Part shown: positions 16,750-24,655 of the stretch, in pieces
Layout of the letters: every line of letters starts with the position of its first letter
Numbering within the stretch: position 1 is the first letter of the stretch
NCBI RefSeq assembly: GCF_900103845.1
Contig: NZ_FNIJ01000005.1
Span: 1-64,000 of the forward strand
Source: Pseudomonas jinjuensis
GTDB taxonomy: Bacteria > Pseudomonadota > Gammaproteobacteria > Pseudomonadales > Pseudomonadaceae
Direction of reading: 5' to 3'
Length of the DNA: 64,000 bases
Program-made: the position numbers and the translations under genes
Notes under the pieces: model-generated
Told to the model about the DNA's origin: nothing
Database searches by the model: none
What the model saw: only the letters and a program-made list of their open reading frames with translations

Positions 16750-18495
16750 TCAGAACTGGCCGCGGGCGGCGCGGGTGGCGGTTTCGTCGAGGTGGCCTGC
16801 GGCGTCGAGGATCACGCCGTACTCCAGGGCCGCGCCCTGGGGCGAGACCAGGCCGTTGCGGACGTCCTGCAGGACCGCGGCGACGGGGCGGCGCAGCGGG
16901 TCGCCGTAACCGCCACCACCGGGGTTGATGTTGATGATCCGCTCGCCGGGCTGGATGCTGAGCATCGGGTTCTGGGTGTAGTGGTCTTCCTCGCCGTCGG
17001 CGTGACGGTGGATCAGGCGGCCGAGCTTGGGCTCCACCAGCGCATTGCGCGCCCCGGCGGCGCCGGCGGTGGGCAACTGGCGGCCTTCGCCGAAGCCGAC
17101 CACGGTCATGGCGTGCTCCAGCGGCTCGATCTCCAGACGGGTCCCGGAGCCGCCGCGGAATTCGCCGGCGCCGCCGCTGTCGGCCATCAGGCTGTAGCGG
17201 TGGATCAGCACCGGGTAGGCGTGTTCCAGCAGCTCGATGTCGCCGCTCATCAGCGCGCCGAAGCAGCACAGCGGGCCGCAGGCGTGCCAGCCGTCCATCA
17301 CCTTGTTGGCGCCGGCGCCGGCGATGATCGAGGCCAGCACCATGGTGACGTACTCGCTGTTGCCGTTGCGCGGATCGTGGCCGGCGATGTTGATGCCGCT
17401 GGCGTGGCCCCAGGAGGCGGTGACCCGCTGCGGCGAGGCCTGCTCCAGGGCCAGGCGCACGGCGTCGGCCAGGGTTTCCATCGGCGTGGTGGTGCAGTTG
17501 ACGTGGGGCGCCGGTTCCTCGGCGTTGCACAGGGTGCCCCTGGGGCCCACGTCGACGGTCACGCAGCGGTACAGGCCCTCGTTATAGGGTGGGGCGACCT
17601 GGGCGAACATCATCAGGCCGAGATAGACGCCGGAGACCGAGTTGCCCTCGTAGGAGTTGATGAAATAGGGCACCTGGGGCGGGCTCTCGATGCGGATGTG
17701 CGCCTCGTCGCCACGGATTTCCACGTGGGCGGTGATGGCCAGCTCGCCCAGCCCGTGGCCGGAGTCTTCCAGCACGGCGGTGCCGCTGTAGCGGCCGTCC
17801 GGCACGTCCCGCAGCAGGGCGCGCATGTGCCGGTCGGCCATGTTCTTCAGCTCGGCGATGCAGGCGCGCACCTGCTCCACGCCGTACTTGTCGAGCAGGT
17901 CCAGCAAGTGGCGCTCGCCGACCTTGCAGGCGCCGTACTGGGCGTTGAGATCGCCCTCCTGGTAGGGGCGGGCGCGCATGTTGGTGAGCATGAAGTTGAT
18001 CACGTCCTCGCGGCGCTTGCCCTTTTCCCACAGCTTGACCGGCGGGATGCGCAGGCCTTCGGCGTAGATCTCCCTGGCATCGGGGTTGTAGCCGGCCGGC
18101 ACCGGGCCGCCGACGTCGGTGAGGTGGCCCTTGCACACGGTCCAGAAGACCAGCTCGCCCTTGTAGAACACCGGCTTGTACATGCAGCAGTCGAGGATGT
18201 GGCTGCCCTTGTAGGCCGGGTCGTTGTGATAGATCACGTCGCCTTCGGCGATGTCGTCGCCGAAGAATCCGGCCACGCACTTCATCGCGGGAATCAGCGA
18301 GCCCAGGTGGATCGGGATGTCCTGGCCCTGCAGGATCATCTCCGGAAGATGGTCGAACAGGGAGTTGGAATAGTCATGGGCCAGGTTGAACACACTGGAA
18401 CGGCCGGTCTTTTCCAGGGTCAGGGTCATCTCGCGCTGCGCTGTCTCCAGCGCGCCCCGGACAACCGCAAGGGTGATCGGATCAACTGTTTTCAT
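16750..18495 (-). CDS. HyuB/oxoprolinase-type amidohydrolase, subunit B (lactamase candidate)
   Basis: This 581-residue hydantoinase B-family protein is the hydrolytic partner of HyuA. Conserved features include the metal-site region VIYHNDPAYKGSHILDCCMY (about residues 85-104) and HLTDVGG (about 122-128). The Gly-rich C-terminal motif INPGGGGYGDPL is near residue 528. It is upstream of hyuA in one operon. The ribosome site is weak (TTGGTGACCT). A 150-base gap separates it from the outer-membrane barrel gene, which is upstream on the same strand. With HyuA it should form an A2B2-type ATP-dependent ring-opening enzyme; substrate inferred as for HyuA. Confidence 0.87.
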   Translation of the reverse strand: MKTVDPITLAVVRGALETAQREMTLTLEKTGRSSVFNLAHDYSNSLFDHLPEMILQGQDIPIHLGSLIPAMKCVAGFFGDDIAEGDVIYHNDPAYKGSHILDCCMYKPVFYKGELVFWTVCKGHLTDVGGPVPAGYNPDAREIYAEGLRIPPVKLWEKGKRREDVINFMLTNMRARPYQEGDLNAQYGACKVGERHLLDLLDKYGVEQVRACIAELKNMADRHMRALLRDVPDGRYSGTAVLEDSGHGLGELAITAHVEIRGDEAHIRIESPPQVPYFINSYEGNSVSGVYLGLMMFAQVAPPYNEGLYRCVTVDVGPRGTLCNAEEPAPHVNCTTTPMETLADAVRLALEQASPQRVTASWGHASGINIAGHDPRNGNSEYVTMVLASIIAGAGANKVMDGWHACGPLCCFGALMSGDIELLEHAYPVLIHRYSLMADSGGAGEFRGGSGTRLEIEPLEHAMTVVGFGEGRQLPTAGAAGARNALVEPKLGRLIHRHADGEEDHYTQNPMLSIQPGERIININPGGGGYGDPLRRPVAAVLQDVRNGLVSPQGAALEYGVILDAAGHLDETATRAARGQF

Positions 18496-18647
18496 AGGTC
18501 ACCAACGTTTCTTCTTGTGCTTCGGGTGGAGCCGCCTGCGGCGGCCCGTGGTGGAAAGGCTACGGCCGGGACGGGGTGGCTGGCTTGTCGCTGGGTGTAC
18601 CCCTTGTTGCGTTTGGGCGCACTCGGCGGAGCGCGCCCCCGCCGGGG

Positions 18648-19823
18648 TCAGAAGTAGTAGCCGATGTTGCTGTACAGCTGGTTCTCCCACTGGTCGGTGC
18701 CGCCCGCGCCCAGGCTCTGGGTGTAGCTGCTGCCGCCGATGTACGGGTCGTTCTTGCCGTGCAGCCACTCAAGGGCGATCCACAGCGGCCCGAGGGTGAA
18801 GGAGCTGCCGGCGATGAAGCGCTGGGAGTCCTGGAAGTCGCGCTCGTCCTTGTCGAACAGGCTGTAGTTGGCATACAGCCTGATGCCCGACAGCCAGCCG
18901 TACTGCCCCGGCACGCTGTAACTGAGGTCGGCCACGTAGAGGTTGCCCTTGGCCGCCACGTTGAAGGTGCCGTCGAAGCTGCCGAAGCTCACCAGGCGGT
19001 CGTCGCCGGGGTTCTCCGGGGTCATCCGCTGGCGCGCGGCCTGAAGCTGGACGCCCCAGGGGCCGTGCTGCGCGGTGGCGTGCAGGGCGGCGGCGACGCG
19101 CTGGCCGTCGCGGTGGGTGTCCTGGTTCTCCAGGGTGGAGGCGAGCAGGGAGGCGCCCACCTCGCCGCTCCAGCCGTCGGCCTGGTAGGCCCGCGCGACG
19201 CGGCCGACGAGGATGTCCTGCTCGTGGTTGTCGCTGCCGTCCAGCACATAGTCGTCGGCGCTGGCCACGCTGGTGCCGTAGGTGCGGCCGCCCCGGCTGG
19301 TGCCCCGGCCCTGTTCCGCCGGGATCGGGTAGTAGGCCGCCTGCAGGTCCCAGTCGCCGCGTCTGGCCAGGTACTTGAAGCCGATGTCCTGGGTGTCTTC
19401 CAGGCCGATCACGTTACCCAGGGTCTCGAAGAAGGTACTGCCGAAGTAGGGCGCCAGGCCGAAGGGCACGGCGGTCTGGCCCACCTGCAGCTGTTGCTCC
19501 GGGGTGAAGCGGTAGCCGATCCAGGCGTATTCGGCGAAGGCGATGTCGCCCACCCTGTCGGTGTACTCGTAGGGATAGGCGTCGCCGTAGAAGCGGTACT
19601 TGGCGGCGGCGATCCAGCTGTCCGAGTGGTAGTCGGCGGTAAGGAAGAAGGTGTCGAAGCTGAACTTGGAGATGTCCCGGTCGGGGTCGTAGTCCAGCCG
19701 GCCGCGGATGGCGCCACCGAGGTCGAGGTTGTCGGTGATCTCCACGGCGGCGGCGGGCTGGGCCAGGCCGAGGGCGAGCAGGGTTGCGCAAAACGAGGTA
19801 AGCCGAGTGCATTGCGGGTGCAT
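18648..19823 (-). CDS. Predicted outer-membrane beta-barrel porin
   Basis: This 391-residue protein has a signal peptide (residues 1-26, ending QPAAA). It is made of alternating amphipathic strands rich in Tyr, Trp and Gly (TADYHSDSWIAAAKYRFYGD and many similar). It ends in the barrel-terminal aromatic Phe (NIGYYF). I do not place it in a named porin family; the length suits a 16- to 18-strand channel. It lies between the NCS1 permease and hyuB on the same strand, so it is a plausible outer-membrane uptake channel for the compound opened by HyuAB. The start at 19823 has CGGAG upstream. Confidence 0.75.
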   Translation of the reverse strand: MHPQCTRLTSFCATLLALGLAQPAAAVEITDNLDLGGAIRGRLDYDPDRDISKFSFDTFFLTADYHSDSWIAAAKYRFYGDAYPYEYTDRVGDIAFAEYAWIGYRFTPEQQLQVGQTAVPFGLAPYFGSTFFETLGNVIGLEDTQDIGFKYLARRGDWDLQAAYYPIPAEQGRGTSRGGRTYGTSVASADDYVLDGSDNHEQDILVGRVARAYQADGWSGEVGASLLASTLENQDTHRDGQRVAAALHATAQHGPWGVQLQAARQRMTPENPGDDRLVSFGSFDGTFNVAAKGNLYVADLSYSVPGQYGWLSGIRLYANYSLFDKDERDFQDSQRFIAGSSFTLGPLWIALEWLHGKNDPYIGGSSYTQSLGAGGTDQWENQLYSNIGYYF

Positions 19824-19888
19824 GAGCCGCTCCGGTGTTCTTGTTGTTGTGGTGAGGTGAGGAGGCCGCCCGGGTGGGCGGCAGGGGA

Positions 19889-21217
19889 TCAGCCCAGGTC
19901 GCCCTGGGGCTGGCCGCGGCGCAGCAGCAGGGGCGCCGCGAGGTAGCCGAGGAAGGCGGTGATGAAGGCGGCCGGTGCCGAAGCGGTCGCCAGGGTGGCG
20001 TCGCCGGACAGGTGCAGGCCGATGCCCACCGCCGCCGACAGCAGCCAGGCCAGCAGGCCCCGGGCGCGGAACGCGGGCAGGCCCTCCAGCCGGTAGCGGG
20101 CGCCGCGGGAACCCAGCAGGTGGGCGAGGGTGATGGCGACCCAGCCGACGATGAACAGGCTCTGGTAGGCCAGCGCCTGGAGGATGTAGCTGAACACGTC
20201 GAACAGCATCAGCAGGTAGACCACCACGCCGGTCAGCAGCGCCCAGGCCACGTAGGGCACCTTCGCCAGGCCCAGATGGGCGCAGAAGGCCTGGAGGTTG
20301 GTGGCGGCGAGGAAGAAATTGCCGGTGTTGATGCGGGTCTGGCTGATCCACACGAAGAGCAGGCCGCCCAGGCCCATGAGCTGGATGATCGCCAGCACCA
20401 CCGAGACTTCGGAGAGGCCGCCTTCGGTGGGGATGGTGGCGGCGAGGAAGATGCCGACCAGGCCGTTGAGCAGGAAGGCCACGGTATAGAAGGGCATGCC
20501 GAAGTTGATCCGCGCGTGGTAGCGGCTGTCTTCCTGCTTGCCGAAGCGGGCGTAGTCCCAGGTGTACATCATCAGCACCCAGACGCCCATGAAGTAGGTG
20601 AAGCAGTTCCACCAGCCGTTCGGCACCGGGCCGCCTTCGGGGGCCAGGGCCAGCCAGGCCGGGGAGTAGCCGTACTCGTCGATGGCCATGACCACGGCGG
20701 CGACCAGTCCGGCCAGGTAGAAGGGCAGCAGCACGCCGTTGAGCTTGTCGAGCCAGCGCATGGCGTTGCCGAAGATCAGCAGCACGCTGTAGACCACCAC
20801 GACGAGGAACGCCGCGTGCAGCTCGAAGCCCGGCAGGTAGTGATGCAGCGCCACCGCCATCACCGAGCCTTCGAAGACGCTGTAGTAGATCGCCGTGGCG
20901 CTGAAGATCAGCGTCGCCAGCGCGGCGCCGGTGCGGCCGAACAGTACCTGGGAGAACTGTGCGACGGACAGCCCGCTGGCGATGGCATGGCGGGCGATGA
21001 TGGCGTTGATGACGCCGTAGCTGACCACCGACAGCACCAGGCCGATCAGCGCGTTCAGCGTGCCGTAGCCCATCGCCAGGGCGGCGGCGACCACCAGGTA
21101 GAACATCGCGCTGCAGATGCCCCACCAGGCCATGGTGAGGGAGCCGCGGCTTAGCCGATGCGCCTCCGGGACCGGTTGTTCAGGGGTTGATTGGGAGTTG
21201 GAAAGTGCTCCAGCCAT
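19889..21217 (-). CDS. NCS1-family permease (nucleobase/hydantoin transporter type)
   Basis: This 442-residue membrane protein has about 12 transmembrane helices. Features fit the NCS1 family (CodB, Mhp1). The N-terminal helix region is LTMAWWGICSAMFYLVVAAA, and helices 3, 6 and 8 have the expected Trp/Asn-rich ligand-site look (FTYFMGVWVLMMYTWDYARF; ISQTRINTGNFFLAATN). NCS1 proteins import cyclic amides such as hydantoins, cytosine or allantoin with Na+ or H+. A lactam ring is chemically similar. The ATG at 21217 follows AAGGA. It is the first gene of the probable permease-porin-hyuB-hyuA operon. Substrate is inferred from its neighbours. Confidence 0.85.
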   Translation of the reverse strand: MAGALSNSQSTPEQPVPEAHRLSRGSLTMAWWGICSAMFYLVVAAALAMGYGTLNALIGLVLSVVSYGVINAIIARHAIASGLSVAQFSQVLFGRTGAALATLIFSATAIYYSVFEGSVMAVALHHYLPGFELHAAFLVVVVYSVLLIFGNAMRWLDKLNGVLLPFYLAGLVAAVVMAIDEYGYSPAWLALAPEGGPVPNGWWNCFTYFMGVWVLMMYTWDYARFGKQEDSRYHARINFGMPFYTVAFLLNGLVGIFLAATIPTEGGLSEVSVVLAIIQLMGLGGLLFVWISQTRINTGNFFLAATNLQAFCAHLGLAKVPYVAWALLTGVVVYLLMLFDVFSYILQALAYQSLFIVGWVAITLAHLLGSRGARYRLEGLPAFRARGLLAWLLSAAVGIGLHLSGDATLATASAPAAFITAFLGYLAAPLLLRRGQPQGDLG

Positions 21218-21374
21218 GACCGTTATCCTTCTTGTTGTGGGGTGAGGGGCTCCAGAACAGTAAGGAAACGCGGCGAACCGGGATTGGCGTTTGGCGCACG
21301 TGTTTTTGCGTTTGAGTGTACATCGGTCGTGATCGGCGCCGATCACGACGGGACTGCAGGGCTTTGGACCGGGG

Positions 21375-22109
21375 TTATCGCGTGCCCTGGCCGATGCCTT
21401 CGGCGTGCATGATCTCGGCGATGATCGGAACGGGGGTCATCAGGTGCGTGCGCATCATTTCGCTTGCGCGCCTGGCGTCGCGGGCGAGGATCGCGTCGAC
21501 CAGCGCCGCGTGCTCCTGACGCTTGAGCTCCAGGGCCTGTTCGGAGAATACCGTCTGCGTCAGCCACAGGTGGCGATAGCGCTCGGCCTGGTCGAACAGG
21601 TAGGTGCGCGCCTGCAGCAGGTGCTTGGAGCCGCAACCGGAGGCGATGGCGGTGTGGAAGGCCTTGTGGCGCTCGTCCCAGACATCCAGGCGCTGCTCGC
21701 GGGTCTTCACCTCCACCACCTTGGCCAGGGTATGGGAGCTGGCGAGCACCGAGGCTTCCCAGGCGTCGTCGCCGCGCTCGATGGCCAGGCTGACGATCAT
21801 TGCCTCCAGGTTGGCGCGGGCATCGTAGATGTCCCTCATCTCGTCCAGCGACATGGATGCGACGCGATAGCCCTTCTGGCTGATGGCGACCACCAGGTGC
21901 TCGGCGACCAGTTGCGAGAGGGCCTCGCGCAGCGGCCCCACGCCGAGGTCGTAGCGCTCCTTCAGGGCGCTCATCAGCAGCTTCTCACCCGGCTTGAAAA
22001 CGCCGCGGATGATGTCCTTCTTGAGCCGCTCATACCCGCTGAAGGCCGAGTTCTGACGAGGGGCGAGTGCTTCCAAATCCAGCTCCTGTGGGGTTTTGCC
22101 CCGGATCAT
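21375..22109 (-). CDS. csiR: GntR/FadR-type (FCD) regulator of glutarate genes, CsiR-like
   Basis: This 244-residue regulator has a winged HTH at about 25-85 (MSALKERYDLGVGPLREALS) and an FCD ligand domain at about 95-230. The metal-site His and Asp residues are visible (DERHKAFHTAI; DARANLEAMI). It is divergent from csiD. In E. coli and P. putida the CsiR protein represses csiD-lhgO and is relieved by glutarate pathway metabolites. E. coli csiR lies downstream of gabP; here it is upstream and divergent. I use the ATG at 22109; a TTG two codons earlier is possible, and neither has a good ribosome site. Confidence 0.83.
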   Translation of the reverse strand: MIRGKTPQELDLEALAPRQNSAFSGYERLKKDIIRGVFKPGEKLLMSALKERYDLGVGPLREALSQLVAEHLVVAISQKGYRVASMSLDEMRDIYDARANLEAMIVSLAIERGDDAWEASVLASSHTLAKVVEVKTREQRLDVWDERHKAFHTAIASGCGSKHLLQARTYLFDQAERYRHLWLTQTVFSEQALELKRQEHAALVDAILARDARRASEMMRTHLMTPVPIIAEIMHAEGIGQGTR

Positions 22110-22116
22110 ACCCAAA

Positions 22117-22186
22117 TGTCGGATAGACGAAAAACAATAGACAAGGCTGTGTTTTGTTGTCGTTTTATAAAAATGTAGACATTTTT
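22117..22186. promoter_or_regulatory. csiR-csiD divergent control region with palindromic operator
   Basis: AAAAATG (22169-22175), TAGA, CATTTTT (22180-22186) form a perfect palindrome around TGTAGACA. TAGAC occurs three times in the same sense: 22124-22128, 22138-22142 and 22176-22180. The region is much more AT-rich than its surroundings. Position and symmetry suit GntR-family operators. The binding protein is probably the divergent CsiR-like regulator, which is an inference. Confidence 0.6.
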
Positions 22187-22270
22187 AGTTTATGGCGATA
22201 TTTTCCCTCCTGCCCGCCTGATCCAGGTCAATGCCGGACGGCGCCAACCCACCTTTGCCAGGACACCGCC

Positions 22271-23248
22271 ATGAACGCCTTCACCTCCATCCAGGACCTC
22301 GTCATGCCCCTGCCGCTGGAAACCCGCGGCTACTCGGTAGCGCCTTCGGCGCAGTCGCCGCGCCTGCTCGAGCTGACCTTCGCCCGCGAAACCGTGGAGG
22401 CGTTCGTCGAGGCGGTGGCGCAGTGGCCGGTGCAGGCGCTGGAGTACAAGTCGTTCCTGCGTTTCCGCCTCGCCCAGATCCTCGACGAGCTGTGCGAAGG
22501 CACCCTGCGCCCGGTGCTGCTGAACACCATCCTCGACCGCGCCAGCGGCGGCATGCTGGTCAAGCCCGAAGGCCTGGATGACGTGGCCCGGGCCGAGGAC
22601 ATGGTGAAGTTCTCCACCGCCGTGGCGCACCTGATCGGCCGCTCCAACTACGACGCCATGAGCGGCCAGTTCTATGCCCGCTTCGTGGTGGTCAACAGCG
22701 ACAACTCCGACAGCTACCTGCGCCAGCCGCACCGCGTCATGGAGCTGCACAACGACGGCACCTTCGTAAATCAGATCACCGACTACGTGCTGATGATGAA
22801 GATCGAAGAGAAGAACATGGAGGGTGGCAATTCCCTGCTGCTGCACCTGGACGACTGGAGCGAGCTGGACGAGTTCTACCGCCACCCGCTGGCCCGCCGC
22901 GAGATGCGCTGGACCGCGCCGCCGAGCAAGAAGGTCAGCGAGGATGTGTTCCACTCGGTGTTCGACTGCGACGCCGAAGGTCGCCCGACCATGCGCTACA
23001 TCGACCAGTTCGTGCAGCCGAAGGACTTCGAGGAAGGCATCTGGCTGAACGCCCTGTCCGAGTCCCTGGAAACCAGCCCGGCCAAGCTCTCGGTGCCGGT
23101 GCCGCAGGGCTGCTTCCTGCTGATCAACAACCTGTTCTGGCTGCACGGCCGCGACCGCTTCACCCCGCACGAGGGCCTGCGCCGCGAGCTGATGCGCCAA
23201 CGCGGCTACATCGCCTACCAGAAGCCGCTGTACCAGCGCGGCCAGTAA
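22271..23248 (+). CDS. csiD: Glutarate 2-hydroxylase (CsiD/GlaH), Fe(II)/2-oxoglutarate dioxygenase
   Basis: This 325-residue enzyme is the same length as E. coli CsiD. It hydroxylates glutarate to L-2-hydroxyglutarate while turning 2-oxoglutarate into succinate and CO2. The Fe(II) facial triad is visible as H160 and D162 (MELHNDG) and H292 (FWLHGRDRF). The 2-oxoglutarate-binding Arg is probably in RRELMRQRG. The ATG at 22271 follows AGGA; an in-frame extension upstream would cross the operator and is rejected. It heads the csiD-lhgO-gabD-gabT cluster, 122 bases before lhgO. Confidence 0.95.
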   Translation: MNAFTSIQDLVMPLPLETRGYSVAPSAQSPRLLELTFARETVEAFVEAVAQWPVQALEYKSFLRFRLAQILDELCEGTLRPVLLNTILDRASGGMLVKPEGLDDVARAEDMVKFSTAVAHLIGRSNYDAMSGQFYARFVVVNSDNSDSYLRQPHRVMELHNDGTFVNQITDYVLMMKIEEKNMEGGNSLLLHLDDWSELDEFYRHPLARREMRWTAPPSKKVSEDVFHSVFDCDAEGRPTMRYIDQFVQPKDFEEGIWLNALSESLETSPAKLSVPVPQGCFLLINNLFWLHGRDRFTPHEGLRRELMRQRGYIAYQKPLYQRGQ

Positions 23249-23271
23249 GTCCCCGGCGTCACCCTTCCCAC

Positions 23272-23293
23272 GGGAGCGAGCCTGCTCGCGAAG
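23272..23293. repeat. Short palindromic repeat in the csiD-lhgO gap
   Basis: GGGAGCGAGCCTGCTCGCGA lies in the 122-base gap between csiD and lhgO. GCGAG and CTCGC form the stem around CCTG-type centre bases. This is a common pseudomonad REP class. In an operon gap it may stabilise the upstream csiD message or lower downstream expression. Confidence 0.6.
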
Positions 23294-23370
23294 GTCCGCG
23301 CACGGCCTTCGCCTGCCGGCCCGCTCCTGTGGGGCTTCTTCAGCTGAGCCAGTGCGCGAGGTAATTGGCT

Positions 23371-24624
23371 GTGTACGATTTCATCATCATCGGCGGCGGC
23401 ATCGTCGGCATGTCCACCGCGATGCAACTCACCCAGGTCTACCCGGACGCGAAGATCCTCCTGCTGGAGAAGGAATCCGGCCCGGCGCGCCACCAGACCG
23501 GGCACAACAGCGGCGTGATCCACGCCGGCGTCTACTACACCCCCGGCAGCCTCAAGGCGAAGTTCTGCCTGGCCGGCAACAAGGCCACCAAGGCCTTCTG
23601 CGACAGGCACGGCATCCGCTACGACGAGTGCGGCAAGCTGCTGGTGGCCACCAGCGAGCTGGAGATGGAGCGCATGAAGGCGCTCTGGGAACGCACCGCC
23701 GCCAACGGCCTGGAGCGCTACTGGCTGAGCGCCGGCGAGCTGCGCGAGCGCGAGCCGAACATCGTCGGCATGGGCGGCATCTTCGTGCCCTCCAGCGGCA
23801 TCGTCAGCTACGCCGAAGTCACCGCCGCCATGGGCCGCGAGTTCCAGGCCGCCGGTGGCGAGATCCGCTACGGCGCCGAAGTCGTCGGCCTGGACGAGCG
23901 CGCCGAGGAAGTGCTGGTGCGCACCACCGGCAACGAATTCCGCGGCCGCTACCTGGTCACCTGCTCGGGCCTGATGGCCGACCGCATCGTGCGCATGCTG
24001 GGCCTGCAGCCGCAGTTCATCATCTGCCCGTTCCGCGGCGAGTACTACCTGCTGCCGAAACAGCACAACCAGATCGTCAACCACCTGATCTACCCGATTC
24101 CCGACCCGTCCATGCCGTTCCTCGGCGTGCACCTGACGCGGATGATCGACGGCACCGTCACCGTCGGCCCCAACGCCGTGCTGGCGATGAAGCGCGAGGG
24201 CTACCGCAAGCGCGACATCAGCCTCTCCGACATGTTCGAGACCCTGACCACCCCCGGCATCCTCAAGGTGCTGGCGAAGAACCTGCGCCCCGGCCTGACC
24301 GAGATGAAGAACTCGCTGTTCAAGGGCGGCTACCTGAAGGAAGTGCAGAAGTACTGCCCGGGCATCGTCAAGAGCGACCTCACCGAGTACCCGGCCGGCG
24401 TGCGCGCCCAGGCGGTCTCGCGCGACGGCAAGCTGATCGACGACTTCCTCTTCGTCAATACCAGGCGCAGCGTCAACGTCTGCAACGCGCCGTCGCCGGC
24501 CGCCACCTCGGCCATCCCGATCGGCGCGCACATCGTCGAGAAGGTCCGCGAACAGGTCACCGCGCTCGGTGGCAACTTCGTCAAGGCGACCACCCCGGAC
24601 AACAACCTGCGGGCCGCCGGCTGA
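23371..24624 (+). CDS. lhgO: L-2-hydroxyglutarate dehydrogenase/oxidase (LhgO)
   Basis: This 417-residue flavoprotein oxidises L-2-hydroxyglutarate to 2-oxoglutarate and passes electrons to the quinone pool. The N-terminal FAD motif is YDFIIIGGGIVGMSTAMQL. The strongly conserved HQTGHNSGVIHAGVYY lies near residues 43-58. Much of the chain matches E. coli LhgO as I remember it. I choose the GTG at 23371 because GAGGT lies 8 bases upstream and the protein then begins MYDF as in E. coli; a TTG two codons earlier is less well placed. It completes glutarate breakdown with CsiD. Confidence 0.94.
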   Translation: MYDFIIIGGGIVGMSTAMQLTQVYPDAKILLLEKESGPARHQTGHNSGVIHAGVYYTPGSLKAKFCLAGNKATKAFCDRHGIRYDECGKLLVATSELEMERMKALWERTAANGLERYWLSAGELREREPNIVGMGGIFVPSSGIVSYAEVTAAMGREFQAAGGEIRYGAEVVGLDERAEEVLVRTTGNEFRGRYLVTCSGLMADRIVRMLGLQPQFIICPFRGEYYLLPKQHNQIVNHLIYPIPDPSMPFLGVHLTRMIDGTVTVGPNAVLAMKREGYRKRDISLSDMFETLTTPGILKVLAKNLRPGLTEMKNSLFKGGYLKEVQKYCPGIVKSDLTEYPAGVRAQAVSRDGKLIDDFLFVNTRRSVNVCNAPSPAATSAIPIGAHIVEKVREQVTALGGNFVKATTPDNNLRAAG

Positions 24625-24655
24625 GCCGCCCGCCACCCATAACGAGGAAGAACCC

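Noticed and set aside
16750-18495. HyuAB considered as acetone or acetophenone carboxylase
   Set aside because: Those enzymes need a third small subunit and larger chains. Here there are only two subunits of hydantoinase length and a cyclic-amide-type permease. Not fully excluded without a tree.
14883-18657. Long plus-strand frames antisense to hyuA and hyuB
   Set aside because: Same signature of antisense GC-rich shadow; the HyuA/HyuB motifs on the minus strand are decisive.
18648-21125. One 825-codon minus frame covering both the porin and permease regions
   Set aside because: Only the last 391 codons make sense. The upstream part is an out-of-frame reading of the NCS1 permease gene.
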